DNA from: Auraticoccus monumenti
Lineage (GTDB): Bacteria > Actinomycetota > Actinomycetes > Propionibacteriales > Propionibacteriaceae
Assembly: GCF_900101785.1 (NCBI RefSeq)
Contig: NZ_LT629688.1
Location: 1,488,001 to 1,552,000, forward strand
DNA: 64,000 nucleotides
Direction of reading: 5' to 3'
Positions 1 to 8,130 of this stretch are shown here, one piece after another. Position numbers and translations under genes: made by a program. The notes beneath the pieces are model-generated. The model was not told the DNA's origin. It ran no database searches and saw only the letters and a program-made list of their open reading frames with translations. Position 1 is the first letter of the stretch; each line of letters opens with the position of its first letter.

Positions 1-227
1 TGTCGTGCATCGACCTCACCGCCGCCACCACCGCGCTCTACCAGCGGCTGGGCGAGGACGGCTCGGCCGCGCTCTTCACCCACCTGCCGCCGGGCTCCCC
101 GCTCTGGCCCGACGGGTGCGCCGACGACACCCACTTCTCCTTCACCGGGGCCGTGCAGGTGGCCGAGCTGGTCGCCGCCGCACTGGTCCAGGGGTGGGAC
201 GAGCTCGAACCCCAGGAGACACCGTGA
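1..227 (+). CDS. Rhamnogalacturonan acetylesterase-like SGNH hydrolase, C-terminal end (partial)
   Basis: The frame starting at base 3 is open from the window edge to a TGA at 225-227 and gives about 74 residues. Near its end is a DDTHFSFTGA stretch followed by a helical tail (VAELVAAAL). This matches the block that carries the catalytic Asp and His of rhamnogalacturonan acetylesterase-type SGNH/GDSL esterases (family CE12), which remove acetyl groups from pectin rhamnogalacturonan. The 5' part, with the nucleophile Ser, lies outside the window. The stop overlaps the GTG start of the next gene in a GTGA junction, so the two are probably translated from one mRNA. The neighbour is a rhamnogalacturonan-lyase-like protein, which supports the assignment. 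Other SGNH esterases share this C-terminal motif, so the exact substrate is inference. Confidence 0.72.
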   Translation, partial: SCIDLTAATTALYQRLGEDGSAALFTHLPPGSPLWPDGCADDTHFSFTGAVQVAELVAAALVQGWDELEPQETP

Positions 228-2914
228 CCGCGACCCCCCTCCGCTGGCTGACCCGCCCCCGCTCCCAGGCCGTCACCTGGGGCGTGCCCTGGGCGCGGGG
301 CACGGTCGCGGCCGACGACGGCTTCACCCTCACCCGCCCGGACGGTTCCGCGGTGCCGCTGCAGAGCTGGGTCACCGCCCGCTGGCCCGACGGCAGCGTC
401 AAGTGGTCCGCCCACGCCACCCCCGCCAGCGACGACCCCGCCGACCGCTACACCCTGAGCCCGACGCCGGAGCAGGCGCCGGTGGCCCCGACCGCGCCGG
501 TGGTCTCGGTCGTCGAGCGCGGCGGAGCGCTGGTGGTCGACACCGGCCCCGTGCGCTGGACGGTCCCCACCTCCGGGCCGGTGGTCGTCTCCGGTGCCGA
601 GCGCGATGACCGCCAGGTGGTGGGCCCCGTCGAGCTGGTCAGCCTCTGGCAGGGCGAGCCCACCCCCGACAGCGGCGGCGGTGTGGTCCGGGAGGAGCTG
701 CGCGGCACGGCCGAGGAGGTCGTCGTCGAGCAGGACGGACCGGTCCGGGCCGTGCTCCGGGTCACCGGTCGCCACCAGGGACCCGACGCCGGGGCGTCCC
801 GGGGCGGCCGCGGTCCGTGGCTCTCCTTCACCGTGCGGCTGGTCTTCTCCGCCGGCTCCGAGGAGCTGCGGGTGGTGCACTCCCTGGTCTGGGACGGCGA
901 CGCCGAGCAGGACTTCCTCGCCGGGCTCGGTCTGCGCGCGGCGGTGCCGATGCGGGACGCCCTGCACGACCGCCACGTCCGGCTGGCCGGGACCGCGCGC
1001 GAGGACGGCGCTGTCGGCTTCCTGACCGAGGCCGTCCGCGGGATCACGGGTCTGCGCCGCGACCCCGGTGAGCACGTCCGCCGGGCCCAGGTCGAGGGGC
1101 GGCCCTGCCCGCCGACGCAGGAGTGGGCGCCGGAGGTGTCGAGCCGGCTGGGGCTGGTCCCCGCCTGGGAGGACTGGACCCTGGACCAGACCACCGCCGA
1201 CGGCTACCGGCTGGCCAAGCGGACCGGGTCCGGTCACGCCTGGGTGACCATCCCCTCCGGACGCCGGTCGGCGGGCTACGGCTACCTCGGCGGGCCCGGC
1301 GGCGGCCTCGGGTTCGGGCTGCGGCACTTCTGGCAGCAGCACCCCACCCGCCTCGACGTCCGCGGCGCGGCCGGGGAGACGGCCGACGCCACCGTCTGGA
1401 TGTGGTCGCCCTCGGCCCCGGTGATGGACCTGCGGTTCTACCACGACGGCCTCGGCCAGGAGGACTTCGCCAGCCAGCTGGAGGCCCTGGAGATCACCTA
1501 CGAGGACCACGAGCCCGGCTTCGGCGACGCCCACGGCATCGCCCGCACCCACGAGCTCACCCTCCGTGCCCACGCCAGCACCCCCCGCGCGGAGGAGCTG
1601 GCCGAGCACGCCGCGGTGCTGGAGGACCCGGCCCTGCTGGTCTGCGACCCGGAGCGGTGGCAGGCCGCCGGCGTCCTGGGCGACTGGTCGCTGCCGGACC
1701 GCAGCACGCCGGCCCGGGCGGCCGTGGAGGACCGTCTGGACCTGCTCCTGGACTTCTACCGGGGTCAGCAGGAGCAGCGCCGCTGGTACGGGTTCTGGGA
1801 CTTCGGCGACGTCATGCACACCTACGACCCCGACCGCCACCAGTGGCGCTACGACGTCGGCGGCTACGCCTGGGACAACTCCGAGCTGAGCCCGGACCTG
1901 TGGCTCTGGTACTCCTTCCTGCGCACCGGACGGGCCGACGTCTTCCGGTTCGCCGAGGCCATGACCCGCCACACCGGTGAGGTGGACGTCTACCACGCCG
2001 GGCGGTGGAAGGGCCTGGGGACGCGGCACAACGTCCAGCACTGGGGGTGCAGCGCCAAGCAGCTGCGGATCTCCAGCGCCGCCTACCGCCGCTTCCTCTA
2101 CTACCTCACCGCCGACGAGCGCACCGGCGACCTGCTCGACGAGCTGGCCGAGCCCGAGCGCACCTTCACCGCCATCGACCCGACCCGCAAGGTCCGCACC
2201 GACGCCTACACCCCCGACCCGTCGGCGCTGGCGGTCGGGCTGGGCACCGACTGGGGCGCGCTGGCCGCGGCCTGGCTGACCCGCTGGGAGCGCCACGGCG
2301 ACGAGCGGGCCCGGGACCGGCTGCTGGGCACCATGGCCGACATCGGTGCGCTGCCGCAGGGCTTCCTGACCGGGGAGGCGCTGCTCGACCTCGCCACCGG
2401 GCGCTTCGACACCAGCCGGGACCGGATCAGCGTCTCGCACCTGTCGGCGGTGTTCGGGCTGGTCGAGATCTGCTCCGAGCTCGTCTCCCTCACCGTCGGC
2501 ACCCCGGAGGAGGCCCCGGGCTTCGAGCAGGCCTGGCTGACCTACTGCCGGCTGTACCTGGCCGGTCCCGAGGCCCAGCAGGCGGCCGTGGGACGTCCGC
2601 TCCCGGGCATCTCGCTGCCGCAGGCGCACAGCCGGCTGGCGGCCTGGGCGGCGCACCGCACCGGCGACGCCGAGCTGGCCCGGCTGGCCTGGTCGACCTT
2701 CGTCCACGACCGCGGCGACGTGCTCAACACCAACCCGATGCAGCGCGAGGAGTGGGCGCGCACGACCGTCGACGGGCCCCTGGTGGCCGAGGTGGTGGAG
2801 GAGGTGCTGCCCGTCAGCACCAACGGCGCGGCCCAGTACGGGCTGGCCGCGATCCAGAACCTGGCGCTGGTGGGCGACGCGCTGGAGGAGGAGCCGGCGG
2901 GGGAGAACCGTTAG
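224..2914 (+). CDS. Exo-rhamnogalacturonan lyase family protein (PcRGLX-like)
   Basis: An 896-residue protein. I place the start at the GTG at 224, which overlaps the upstream stop; the 73 codons upstream in this frame are out of register with the esterase. The N-terminus (WLTRPRSQAVTWGVPWARG, then DGSAVPLQSW and WPDGSVKWSAHA) is typical of the N-terminal domain of PcRGLX/YetA-like proteins, which include exo-acting rhamnogalacturonan I lyases (PL26). The C-terminal half is rich in Trp and Tyr (RRWYGFWDFGDVMHTY, GYAWDNSELSPDLWLWY), consistent with an (alpha/alpha)-barrel catalytic domain. No signal peptide is visible, so it may act on imported oligosaccharides. With the esterase next to it, the likely role is trimming pectin rhamnogalacturonan. 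Family membership is fairly sure; the exact reaction is inferred. Confidence 0.75.
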   Translation: MTATPLRWLTRPRSQAVTWGVPWARGTVAADDGFTLTRPDGSAVPLQSWVTARWPDGSVKWSAHATPASDDPADRYTLSPTPEQAPVAPTAPVVSVVERGGALVVDTGPVRWTVPTSGPVVVSGAERDDRQVVGPVELVSLWQGEPTPDSGGGVVREELRGTAEEVVVEQDGPVRAVLRVTGRHQGPDAGASRGGRGPWLSFTVRLVFSAGSEELRVVHSLVWDGDAEQDFLAGLGLRAAVPMRDALHDRHVRLAGTAREDGAVGFLTEAVRGITGLRRDPGEHVRRAQVEGRPCPPTQEWAPEVSSRLGLVPAWEDWTLDQTTADGYRLAKRTGSGHAWVTIPSGRRSAGYGYLGGPGGGLGFGLRHFWQQHPTRLDVRGAAGETADATVWMWSPSAPVMDLRFYHDGLGQEDFASQLEALEITYEDHEPGFGDAHGIARTHELTLRAHASTPRAEELAEHAAVLEDPALLVCDPERWQAAGVLGDWSLPDRSTPARAAVEDRLDLLLDFYRGQQEQRRWYGFWDFGDVMHTYDPDRHQWRYDVGGYAWDNSELSPDLWLWYSFLRTGRADVFRFAEAMTRHTGEVDVYHAGRWKGLGTRHNVQHWGCSAKQLRISSAAYRRFLYYLTADERTGDLLDELAEPERTFTAIDPTRKVRTDAYTPDPSALAVGLGTDWGALAAAWLTRWERHGDERARDRLLGTMADIGALPQGFLTGEALLDLATGRFDTSRDRISVSHLSAVFGLVEICSELVSLTVGTPEEAPGFEQAWLTYCRLYLAGPEAQQAAVGRPLPGISLPQAHSRLAAWAAHRTGDAELARLAWSTFVHDRGDVLNTNPMQREEWARTTVDGPLVAEVVEEVLPVSTNGAAQYGLAAIQNLALVGDALEEEPAGENR

Positions 2915-2917
2915 GCT
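2912..2917 (+). promoter_or_regulatory. Probable -10 element of a leaderless purF promoter
   Basis: TAGGCT fits the actinobacterial -10 pattern TAnnnT and ends exactly six bases before the purF GTG at 2924. No Shine-Dalgarno sequence lies in that gap. The hexamer contains the TAG stop of the preceding gene. Transcription starting about six to seven bases downstream would begin at the start codon and give a leaderless mRNA. This is inference from spacing; no convincing -35 is seen. Confidence 0.5.
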
Positions 2918-2923
2918 GGGTCC

Positions 2924-4462
2924 GTGCCCCGCCCCGACGGCCGTCTGAACCACGACATCGACCCGCAGGACCGCGGACCCCAGGACGCCTGCGGCGTCTT
3001 CGGTGTCTGGGCTCCTGGTGAGGAGGTCGCCAAGCTGACCTTCTACGCCCTCTACGCCCTGCAGCACCGCGGCCAGGAGTCCGCCGGCATCGCGGTCAGC
3101 AACGGCTCCCAGATCATGGTCTACAAGGACATGGGTCTGGTCAGCCAGGTCTTCGACGAGGCGACCCTGGCCTCGCTGCGTGGCGACGTCGCCGTCGGCC
3201 ACACCCGCTACTCCACCACCGGGGCCAGCGTCTGGCAGAACGCCCAGCCGACCTTCCGCCCCACCGCCACCGGCGGGCTGGCGCTGGGCCACAACGGCAA
3301 CCTGACCAACGCCGACGAGCTGGAGTCCTGGCTGGCCGAGCGCCCCGGCGCCCAGCCGGTCAGCCACAAGGTGGCGATGGACTCCACCAACGACACCTCG
3401 CTGGTCACCGCGCTGCTGGCCACCTTCGAGGACCTCAGCATTGAGGACGCCGCGATGGAGGTCCTGCCCCGCCTGCGTGGCGCCTTCTGCCTGGTCTTCA
3501 TGGACAACGACACCATCTACGCCGCCCGCGACCCGCAGGGCATCCGCCCGCTGGTGCTGGGACGGCTGGAGAAGGGCTGGGTGGTGGCCAGCGAGACCGC
3601 CGCCCTGGACATCGTCGGGGCCTCCTTCGTCCGCGAGATCGAGCCCGGTGAGCTGATCGCCATCGACCGCGACGGCCTGCGCAGCCGCCACTTCGCCAAG
3701 CCCGACCCCAAGGGCTGCCTCTTCGAGTACGTCTACCTCGCCCGCCCCGACACCACCATCAGCGACCGGCGGGTGCACTCCACCCGGGTCGAGATCGGGC
3801 GCCGGCTGGCGGGGGAGTTCCCGGTCGAGGCCGACCTGGTGATCCCGGTGCCGGAGTCCGGCACCCCGGCGGCGATCGGCTACGCCGAGGCCTCCGGCAT
3901 CCCCTACGGCCAGGGCCTGGTCAAGAACGCCTACGTCGGTCGGACGTTCATCCAGCCCAGCCAGACCATCCGCCAGCTCGGCATCCGGCTCAAGCTCAAC
4001 CCGCTGCGCGACGTGATCGCCGGCAAGCGGCTGGTGGTGGTGGACGACTCGATCGTCCGCGGCAACACCCAGCGGGCCCTGGTGCGGATGCTCCGCGAGG
4101 CGGGGGCCGCGGAGGTTCACGTGCGGATCTCCTCCCCGCCGGTGCGCTGGCCCTGCTTCTACGGCATCGACTTCGCCAGCCGGGCCCAGCTGATCGCCAA
4201 CGGCCTCGGGGTGGACGAGATCTGCCGCTCGATCGACGCGGACTCGCTCGGCTACATCTCCCTGGACGGTCTGGTCGGCGCGACCGCGCTGCCCAAGGAG
4301 AACCTCTGCCGTGCCTGCTTCGACGGGGTCTACCCGGTGGAGATCCCGCTGTCGGAGCGCACCGGCCGGCACGCCATCGACGCCGGCACCCAGCCCGCCC
4401 TGGACCTCGACGAGCCCGCAGCGACCCCGACCGAGCGTCGACCCCAGCCCGTGGAGGCCTGA
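2924..4462 (+). CDS. purF: Amidophosphoribosyltransferase PurF
   Basis: 512 residues, cytosolic. It catalyses the first committed step of de novo purine synthesis, making phosphoribosylamine from PRPP and glutamine. A short propeptide ends at QDACGVFGVW, where Cys23 would become the N-terminal nucleophile of the class II glutamine amidotransferase domain after autoprocessing. HRGQESAGI and GHTRYSTTG belong to that domain. The PRPP loop VVVDDSIVRGNT sits in the C-terminal phosphoribosyltransferase domain. Cysteines at PCFYGIDF and NLCRACFDGVYP are placed like the 4Fe-4S ligands of the Bacillus-type enzyme. The stop at 4460-4462 is one base before the purM ATG, so the two form an operon. The start GTG fits a leaderless promoter. 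Confidence 0.97.
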   Translation: MPRPDGRLNHDIDPQDRGPQDACGVFGVWAPGEEVAKLTFYALYALQHRGQESAGIAVSNGSQIMVYKDMGLVSQVFDEATLASLRGDVAVGHTRYSTTGASVWQNAQPTFRPTATGGLALGHNGNLTNADELESWLAERPGAQPVSHKVAMDSTNDTSLVTALLATFEDLSIEDAAMEVLPRLRGAFCLVFMDNDTIYAARDPQGIRPLVLGRLEKGWVVASETAALDIVGASFVREIEPGELIAIDRDGLRSRHFAKPDPKGCLFEYVYLARPDTTISDRRVHSTRVEIGRRLAGEFPVEADLVIPVPESGTPAAIGYAEASGIPYGQGLVKNAYVGRTFIQPSQTIRQLGIRLKLNPLRDVIAGKRLVVVDDSIVRGNTQRALVRMLREAGAAEVHVRISSPPVRWPCFYGIDFASRAQLIANGLGVDEICRSIDADSLGYISLDGLVGATALPKENLCRACFDGVYPVEIPLSERTGRHAIDAGTQPALDLDEPAATPTERRPQPVEA

Positions 4463-4463
4463 G

Positions 4464-5519
4464 ATGACCGCCCCGCAGATCTCCGCCTACGCCCGCGCGG
4501 GGGTGGACATCGAGGCCGGTGACCGCGCCGTGGAGCTGATGAAGGCCTCGGTCGCCCGCTCCCGGCGCCCCGAGGTGATCGGTGGGCTGGGGGGCTTCGC
4601 CGGGCTCTTCGACGCCTCCGCGCTGGCCCGCTACCGCCACCCGGTGCTCGCCACCTCCACCGACGGCGTCGGCACCAAGGTCGCCATCGCCCAGGCCATG
4701 GACGTGCACACCACCATCGGCCACGACCTGGTCGGGATGCTGGTCGACGACCTGGTGGTCTGCGGCGCCGAGCCCCTCTTCGTCACCGACTACATCGCCT
4801 GCGGCCGGCTGGTGCCGGAGCGGATCGCCGACGTGGTGGCCGGCATCGCCGACGCCTGCGTGCTGGCCGGCGCCTCGCTGCTGGGCGGGGAGACCGCCGA
4901 GCACCCGGGGCTGCTCGAGCCCGACGCCTACGACGTGGCCGGCGCGACCACCGGTGTGGTGGAGAAGGACGCGATGCTGGGGGCCGAGCTGGTCCGTCCC
5001 GGCGACGCGCTGGTGGCGATGGCCTCCTCGGGGCTGCACTCCAACGGCTACTCCCTGGTCCGCTCCGTGGTGGCGGGGGCCGGCTGGTCGCTGGACCGCG
5101 ACGTGCCCGAGTTCTCCCGCACCGTCGGCGAGGAGCTGCTCGAGCCCACCCGCATCTACGCCCTGGACTGCCTGGAGCTGATCCGCACCAGCGAGGTGCG
5201 CGTGATGAGCCACGTCACCGGCGGCGGGCTGGCCAACAACCTGGCCCGGGTGATGCCCGGGAACGTCACCGCCGTGGTGGAGCGCTCCAGCTGGACACCG
5301 CCGGCGGTCTTCCAGGTCCTGCGCGAGCTGGGCGGGCTGGGCACCGAGGACGTCGAGGCCACCCTGAACATGGGGGTCGGGATGGTGGCCGTGGTGGCCC
5401 CCGGGTCGGTGGACCAGGCCCTCGCCACGCTCGCCGGACGTGGTGTGCAGGCGTGGGTGTGCGGCCGTGTCGAGGACCGCCCGGGTGGGCGCGTCGAGGT
5501 GCGGGGCGAGCACCGCTGA
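4464..5519 (+). CDS. purM: Phosphoribosylformylglycinamidine cyclo-ligase PurM
   Basis: 351 residues. It converts FGAM to AIR with ATP, the fifth step of purine synthesis. The ATG at 4464 lies one base after the purF stop; an in-frame extension upstream only reads through purF. Characteristic blocks are SYARAGVDIEAGDRAVELM-like N-terminus, STDGVGTKVAIA, the IGHDLVGMLVDDLVVCGAEPLF region with the binding Asp residues, LLGGETAEHPG and the C-terminal HVTGGGLANNLARV. Length and order of motifs are normal for an AIRS-type ATP-grasp-independent synthetase. Co-translation with purF is likely. Confidence 0.97.
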   Translation: MTAPQISAYARAGVDIEAGDRAVELMKASVARSRRPEVIGGLGGFAGLFDASALARYRHPVLATSTDGVGTKVAIAQAMDVHTTIGHDLVGMLVDDLVVCGAEPLFVTDYIACGRLVPERIADVVAGIADACVLAGASLLGGETAEHPGLLEPDAYDVAGATTGVVEKDAMLGAELVRPGDALVAMASSGLHSNGYSLVRSVVAGAGWSLDRDVPEFSRTVGEELLEPTRIYALDCLELIRTSEVRVMSHVTGGGLANNLARVMPGNVTAVVERSSWTPPAVFQVLRELGGLGTEDVEATLNMGVGMVAVVAPGSVDQALATLAGRGVQAWVCGRVEDRPGGRVEVRGEHR

Positions 5520-5638
5520 GCCCCCGGCGCGTACCTGCTTTGCGCCTCTGGTCCGCTCAGGTAGATTGAGCGGCACGACATGACCACACAGAGCCGCGGC
5601 TCGTTCCGCGTACTGACGATGCGAGGGGGTCGACCCAT

Positions 5639-5863
5639 ATGGGGCGCGGCCGTGCGAAGGCAAAGCAGACCAAGGTTGCCCGGGAGCTGAAGTACCGGAC
5701 GATGGACACGGACTTCACGTCCCTGGAGCGCGAGCTCCGGGGCAGCTCAGAGGACGAGCACCACCACGAGATCCCTGAGGTCCCCGACCCCTACGCAGAT
5801 CTGGCCGGCAAGTACGACGTCGAGGACGACGACGACGCCACCGGCTACCGTCAGTCCGGTTGA
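5639..5863 (+). CDS. DUF3073 domain protein
   Basis: A 74-residue, highly charged protein. It begins MGRGRAKAKQTKVARELKYR, the hallmark of DUF3073, and ends in an acidic tail (EDDDDATGY). The basic N-terminus and acidic C-terminus suggest a small cytosolic nucleic-acid- or ribosome-associated protein, but the function is unknown. A G-rich ribosome binding site (GAGGGGG) lies about eight bases before the ATG. Genes of this family very often follow purM in actinobacteria, as here. A possible -10 (TAGATT) lies near 5571, so it may have its own promoter in the 119-base gap. Confidence 0.9.
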   Translation: MGRGRAKAKQTKVARELKYRTMDTDFTSLERELRGSSEDEHHHEIPEVPDPYADLAGKYDVEDDDDATGYRQSG

Positions 5864-5890
5864 GTCGGGTGCGGGGGACCGTCTGGTTGC

Positions 5891-5896
5891 TAGCCT
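5891..5896 (+). promoter_or_regulatory. Probable -10 element of a leaderless promoter
   Basis: TAGCCT is followed by six bases (GCTGCC) and then the ATG at 5903. No ribosome binding site is present. The geometry is the same as at purF, 25043, 32418 and 42450. Inference. Confidence 0.5.
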
Positions 5897-5902
5897 GCTG
5901 CC

Positions 5903-6925
5903 ATGAGCGATCCCCACGCCCCGCAGGGCCCTCGTCAGCCGCACAGTCCTGACTCCGCCGAGCGGGCGTGGGAGCTGCCTGAGCCGGGTGCTCCCGGCGC
6001 GCCCTCGGAGGGGTCGCCGCAGGGCTACCAGGGCCCCACGTACTCCACCCCCTCCTACGGGACTCCCAGCAGCGGGGCGTCGTCGTCCGGCGGCTCGGAG
6101 TGGTCGCCGGCCGGCGAGCAGGGTGGGACGCCGGGTGCGACCGCCGAGCAGGGCTCCTACGGGACGTCGGACCAGTCCCCGGCCGCCGACCCGTACGCGC
6201 CCACGGTGGGCGGTGAGCCCTCCGCCGGGGCCTCCTACTCCCCGCAGACCGGCGCCGGCTCGATGGCTGCCGACGGCGGTGGCTGGTCGCAGCCCCAGCC
6301 GGGCGCCGGGCCGTACGCCCAGCAGCAGCCGTGGTCGCAGCCCAGCGCCAACCCCTACGGCCAGCCGCAGTCCCAGCCGAGCGCCGGCCCGTACGGTCAC
6401 CCTCAGTCCCAGCCGAGCGCGAGCCCCTACGGCCAGCCGCAGTCCCAGCCGAGCGTCGGCCCGTACGGTCACCCTCAGTCCCAGCCCAGCGCCGACGGCT
6501 ACGGCCAGCAGTGGGCGGGCCAGGGGTACGGGCAGCAGGCCCAGCCCGGGCCGTACCCGGGCGCGGTGCCCGCTGGTGGTGTGGCGCCCGGTCAGGTCCC
6601 GGTGCGACCGGACGAGGAGAAGCTGTGGGGGACGCTGACCCACGTGGGGATGATCGTCACCGGCTTCATCGGCCCGCTGATCGTCTACCTGATGTACAAG
6701 GACCGGTCTCAGTGGATCCGGGCCAACGCCGCCCAGTCGCTGAACTTCTCCATCCTGATCTCCATCGTCTACGTCGTCAGCCTGGTCCTGATGACCGTGG
6801 GCATCGGTTTCATCACCTACTTCGCGGCGGGCATCTGCGCGATCATCTTCGGCATCCTGGCCGCGATGGCCGCCAACCGGGGCGAGTTCTACAAGTACCC
6901 GCTGAACGTCAGCTGGGTGAAGTGA
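5903..6925 (+). CDS. DUF4870 membrane protein with long Pro/Gln/Ser/Tyr-rich N-terminus
   Basis: 340 residues. The first about 220 are low complexity, rich in Pro, Gln, Ser, Gly and Tyr, with imperfect 12-residue repeats around PYGQPQSQPSA and PYGHPQSQPSA. The last about 110 form a compact membrane domain: EEKLWGTLTHVGMIVTGF, a YKDRSQWIRANAAQSLNFS block and two to three hydrophobic helices. That is the DUF4870/Tic20-like fold. Function is unknown; the disordered proline-rich arm is probably cytosolic and could bind partners. The next gene begins seven bases downstream. The start ATG has no ribosome binding site and fits leaderless expression. Confidence 0.85.
   Translation: MSDPHAPQGPRQPHSPDSAERAWELPEPGAPGAPSEGSPQGYQGPTYSTPSYGTPSSGASSSGGSEWSPAGEQGGTPGATAEQGSYGTSDQSPAADPYAPTVGGEPSAGASYSPQTGAGSMAADGGGWSQPQPGAGPYAQQQPWSQPSANPYGQPQSQPSAGPYGHPQSQPSASPYGQPQSQPSVGPYGHPQSQPSADGYGQQWAGQGYGQQAQPGPYPGAVPAGGVAPGQVPVRPDEEKLWGTLTHVGMIVTGFIGPLIVYLMYKDRSQWIRANAAQSLNFSILISIVYVVSLVLMTVGIGFITYFAAGICAIIFGILAAMAANRGEFYKYPLNVSWVK
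6352..6495 (+). repeat. Two tandem copies of a 72-bp coding repeat
   Basis: Copy 1 spans 6352-6423 and copy 2 spans 6424-6495, in frame. Each copy holds two related 36-bp halves coding PYGQPQSQPS and PYGHPQSQPS variants. The alternating Gln/His pattern and synonymous differences show that a pair of halves was duplicated as one 72-bp unit. This is coding repeat expansion, not a CRISPR or mobile element. Confidence 0.9.
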
Positions 6926-6932
6926 CCCGCGG

Positions 6933-7961
6933 GTGACCACTGCCTCCTGGCGGGCCGACGTCCTGCCCGGCTACGAGGCCCGTGACCTCCCGCTGCCCGA
7001 CGCGCTCCCCGCGCCGGGTGAGCCGGAGGACGCGGGCCTCGTCGCCACGCTGGTCCGCCGGGTGGCCGACCGCGACACCGATCGGGCCGTGCTCTACGTG
7101 CACGGCTGGAACGACTACTTCTTCCAGACCCACCTGGCCGACGCCCTGGCCGAGCTGGGGTTCGCCTTCTACGCCGTGGACCTGCGCCGCTACGGGCGCT
7201 CCTACCGCCCCGGCCAGCTGCAGGGCTGGATCAACGACCTCGACCTCTACGCCGAGGAGCTCGACGCGGCGATGGAGGTGGTCACCGCCGACCACCCGCA
7301 CGTGACGCTGATGGCGCACTCCACCGGCGGCCTGATCGGCGCGATGTGGGCCGACCGGCGTCCCGGTCGACTGGACGGGATGGTCCTGAACTCGCCCTGG
7401 CTCGACCTGCAGGGGGCGCCGATGCTGCGCGCCCTCGGCACCCCGATCATCTCCGGCCTCGGTCAGCGGCTGCCCACCGCAGCCCTGCCGCTGCCCGACA
7501 GCGGCAACTACGCCCGGATCCTGCACGCCTCCCTGGAGGGGGAGTGGGACTACGACCTGCAGTGGAAGGCCAGCCCCACCGCGCCGATCCGCGCCGGCTG
7601 GCTGAGGGCGGTGCTCCAGGGTCATCAGCGGGTGGCCGCCGGGTTGTCCGTCGACGCCCCGGTGCTGGTGATGTGCGCGAGCCGCAGCGACTTCCGCCGC
7701 GCGTGGCACCCCGAGCTGCGGCAGGCCGACACCGTGCTGGACGTGGAGCAGATCGCCAAGCGGGCCGTCCAGCTGGGCCCGCACGTCTCCGTGGTCCGGA
7801 TCGAGGGCGGGATCCACGACCTGGTCCTCTCCGACGAGCCCGCCCGCAGCACGGTGTTCCGAGAGCTGACGCGCTGGGCCCGGGCCTACCTGCTCCCGTC
7901 CCCGGTGCCGGCACCGGCCCCCGACCTCCCCGACGCAGCACCCCCGACGCCGGCGCGCTGA
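6933..7961 (+). CDS. Alpha/beta hydrolase (serine aminopeptidase S33/monoglyceride-lipase-like)
   Basis: 342 residues, no signal peptide. The oxyanion-side motif is VLYVHGWNDYFF. The nucleophile elbow is AHSTGG (G/A-x-S-x-G type, Ser in HSTGG). A later VLVMCASRSDF block and the GGIHDLVLS histidine complete the catalytic triad. The arrangement fits a cytosolic esterase or lysophospholipase-like enzyme; the substrate cannot be read from the sequence. The GTG start at 6933 is seven bases after the upstream stop, so it is likely co-transcribed with the DUF4870 gene. A 169-base gap separates it from ndh. Confidence 0.85.
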   Translation: MTTASWRADVLPGYEARDLPLPDALPAPGEPEDAGLVATLVRRVADRDTDRAVLYVHGWNDYFFQTHLADALAELGFAFYAVDLRRYGRSYRPGQLQGWINDLDLYAEELDAAMEVVTADHPHVTLMAHSTGGLIGAMWADRRPGRLDGMVLNSPWLDLQGAPMLRALGTPIISGLGQRLPTAALPLPDSGNYARILHASLEGEWDYDLQWKASPTAPIRAGWLRAVLQGHQRVAAGLSVDAPVLVMCASRSDFRRAWHPELRQADTVLDVEQIAKRAVQLGPHVSVVRIEGGIHDLVLSDEPARSTVFRELTRWARAYLLPSPVPAPAPDLPDAAPPTPAR

Positions 7962-8130
7962 TCCGCCCCCGCCACGACCCGTGCTGCGACCGGCCATCTT
8001 CGCCTCGGAGACCCCGGGGGTGTGATTCTCGTCGCTTCCGGCACTGCATCCGGCGCGCGCGCCCACCGGCTCCGCCGGGGACGGGGGACCCGAGTGGGCG
8101 CTGGGGGAGGAAAAGAGCAAGAATGGGGCC

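Noticed and set aside
5-223. N-terminal extension of the rhamnogalacturonan-lyase-like gene
   Set aside because: It is out of register with the esterase end, is Arg/Pro/His-rich, and is replaced by a GTG start at 224 that overlaps the esterase stop.
38-4372. A 1444-codon open frame on the minus strand across the lyase and purF
   Set aside because: It is antisense to well-supported genes, has a His/Gly/Val/Gln-rich biased composition and no known domains. Very GC-rich DNA commonly gives such shadow frames.
6352-6495. Repeats as a possible CRISPR array
   Set aside because: They are in-frame coding repeats without variable spacers, and no cas genes are present.
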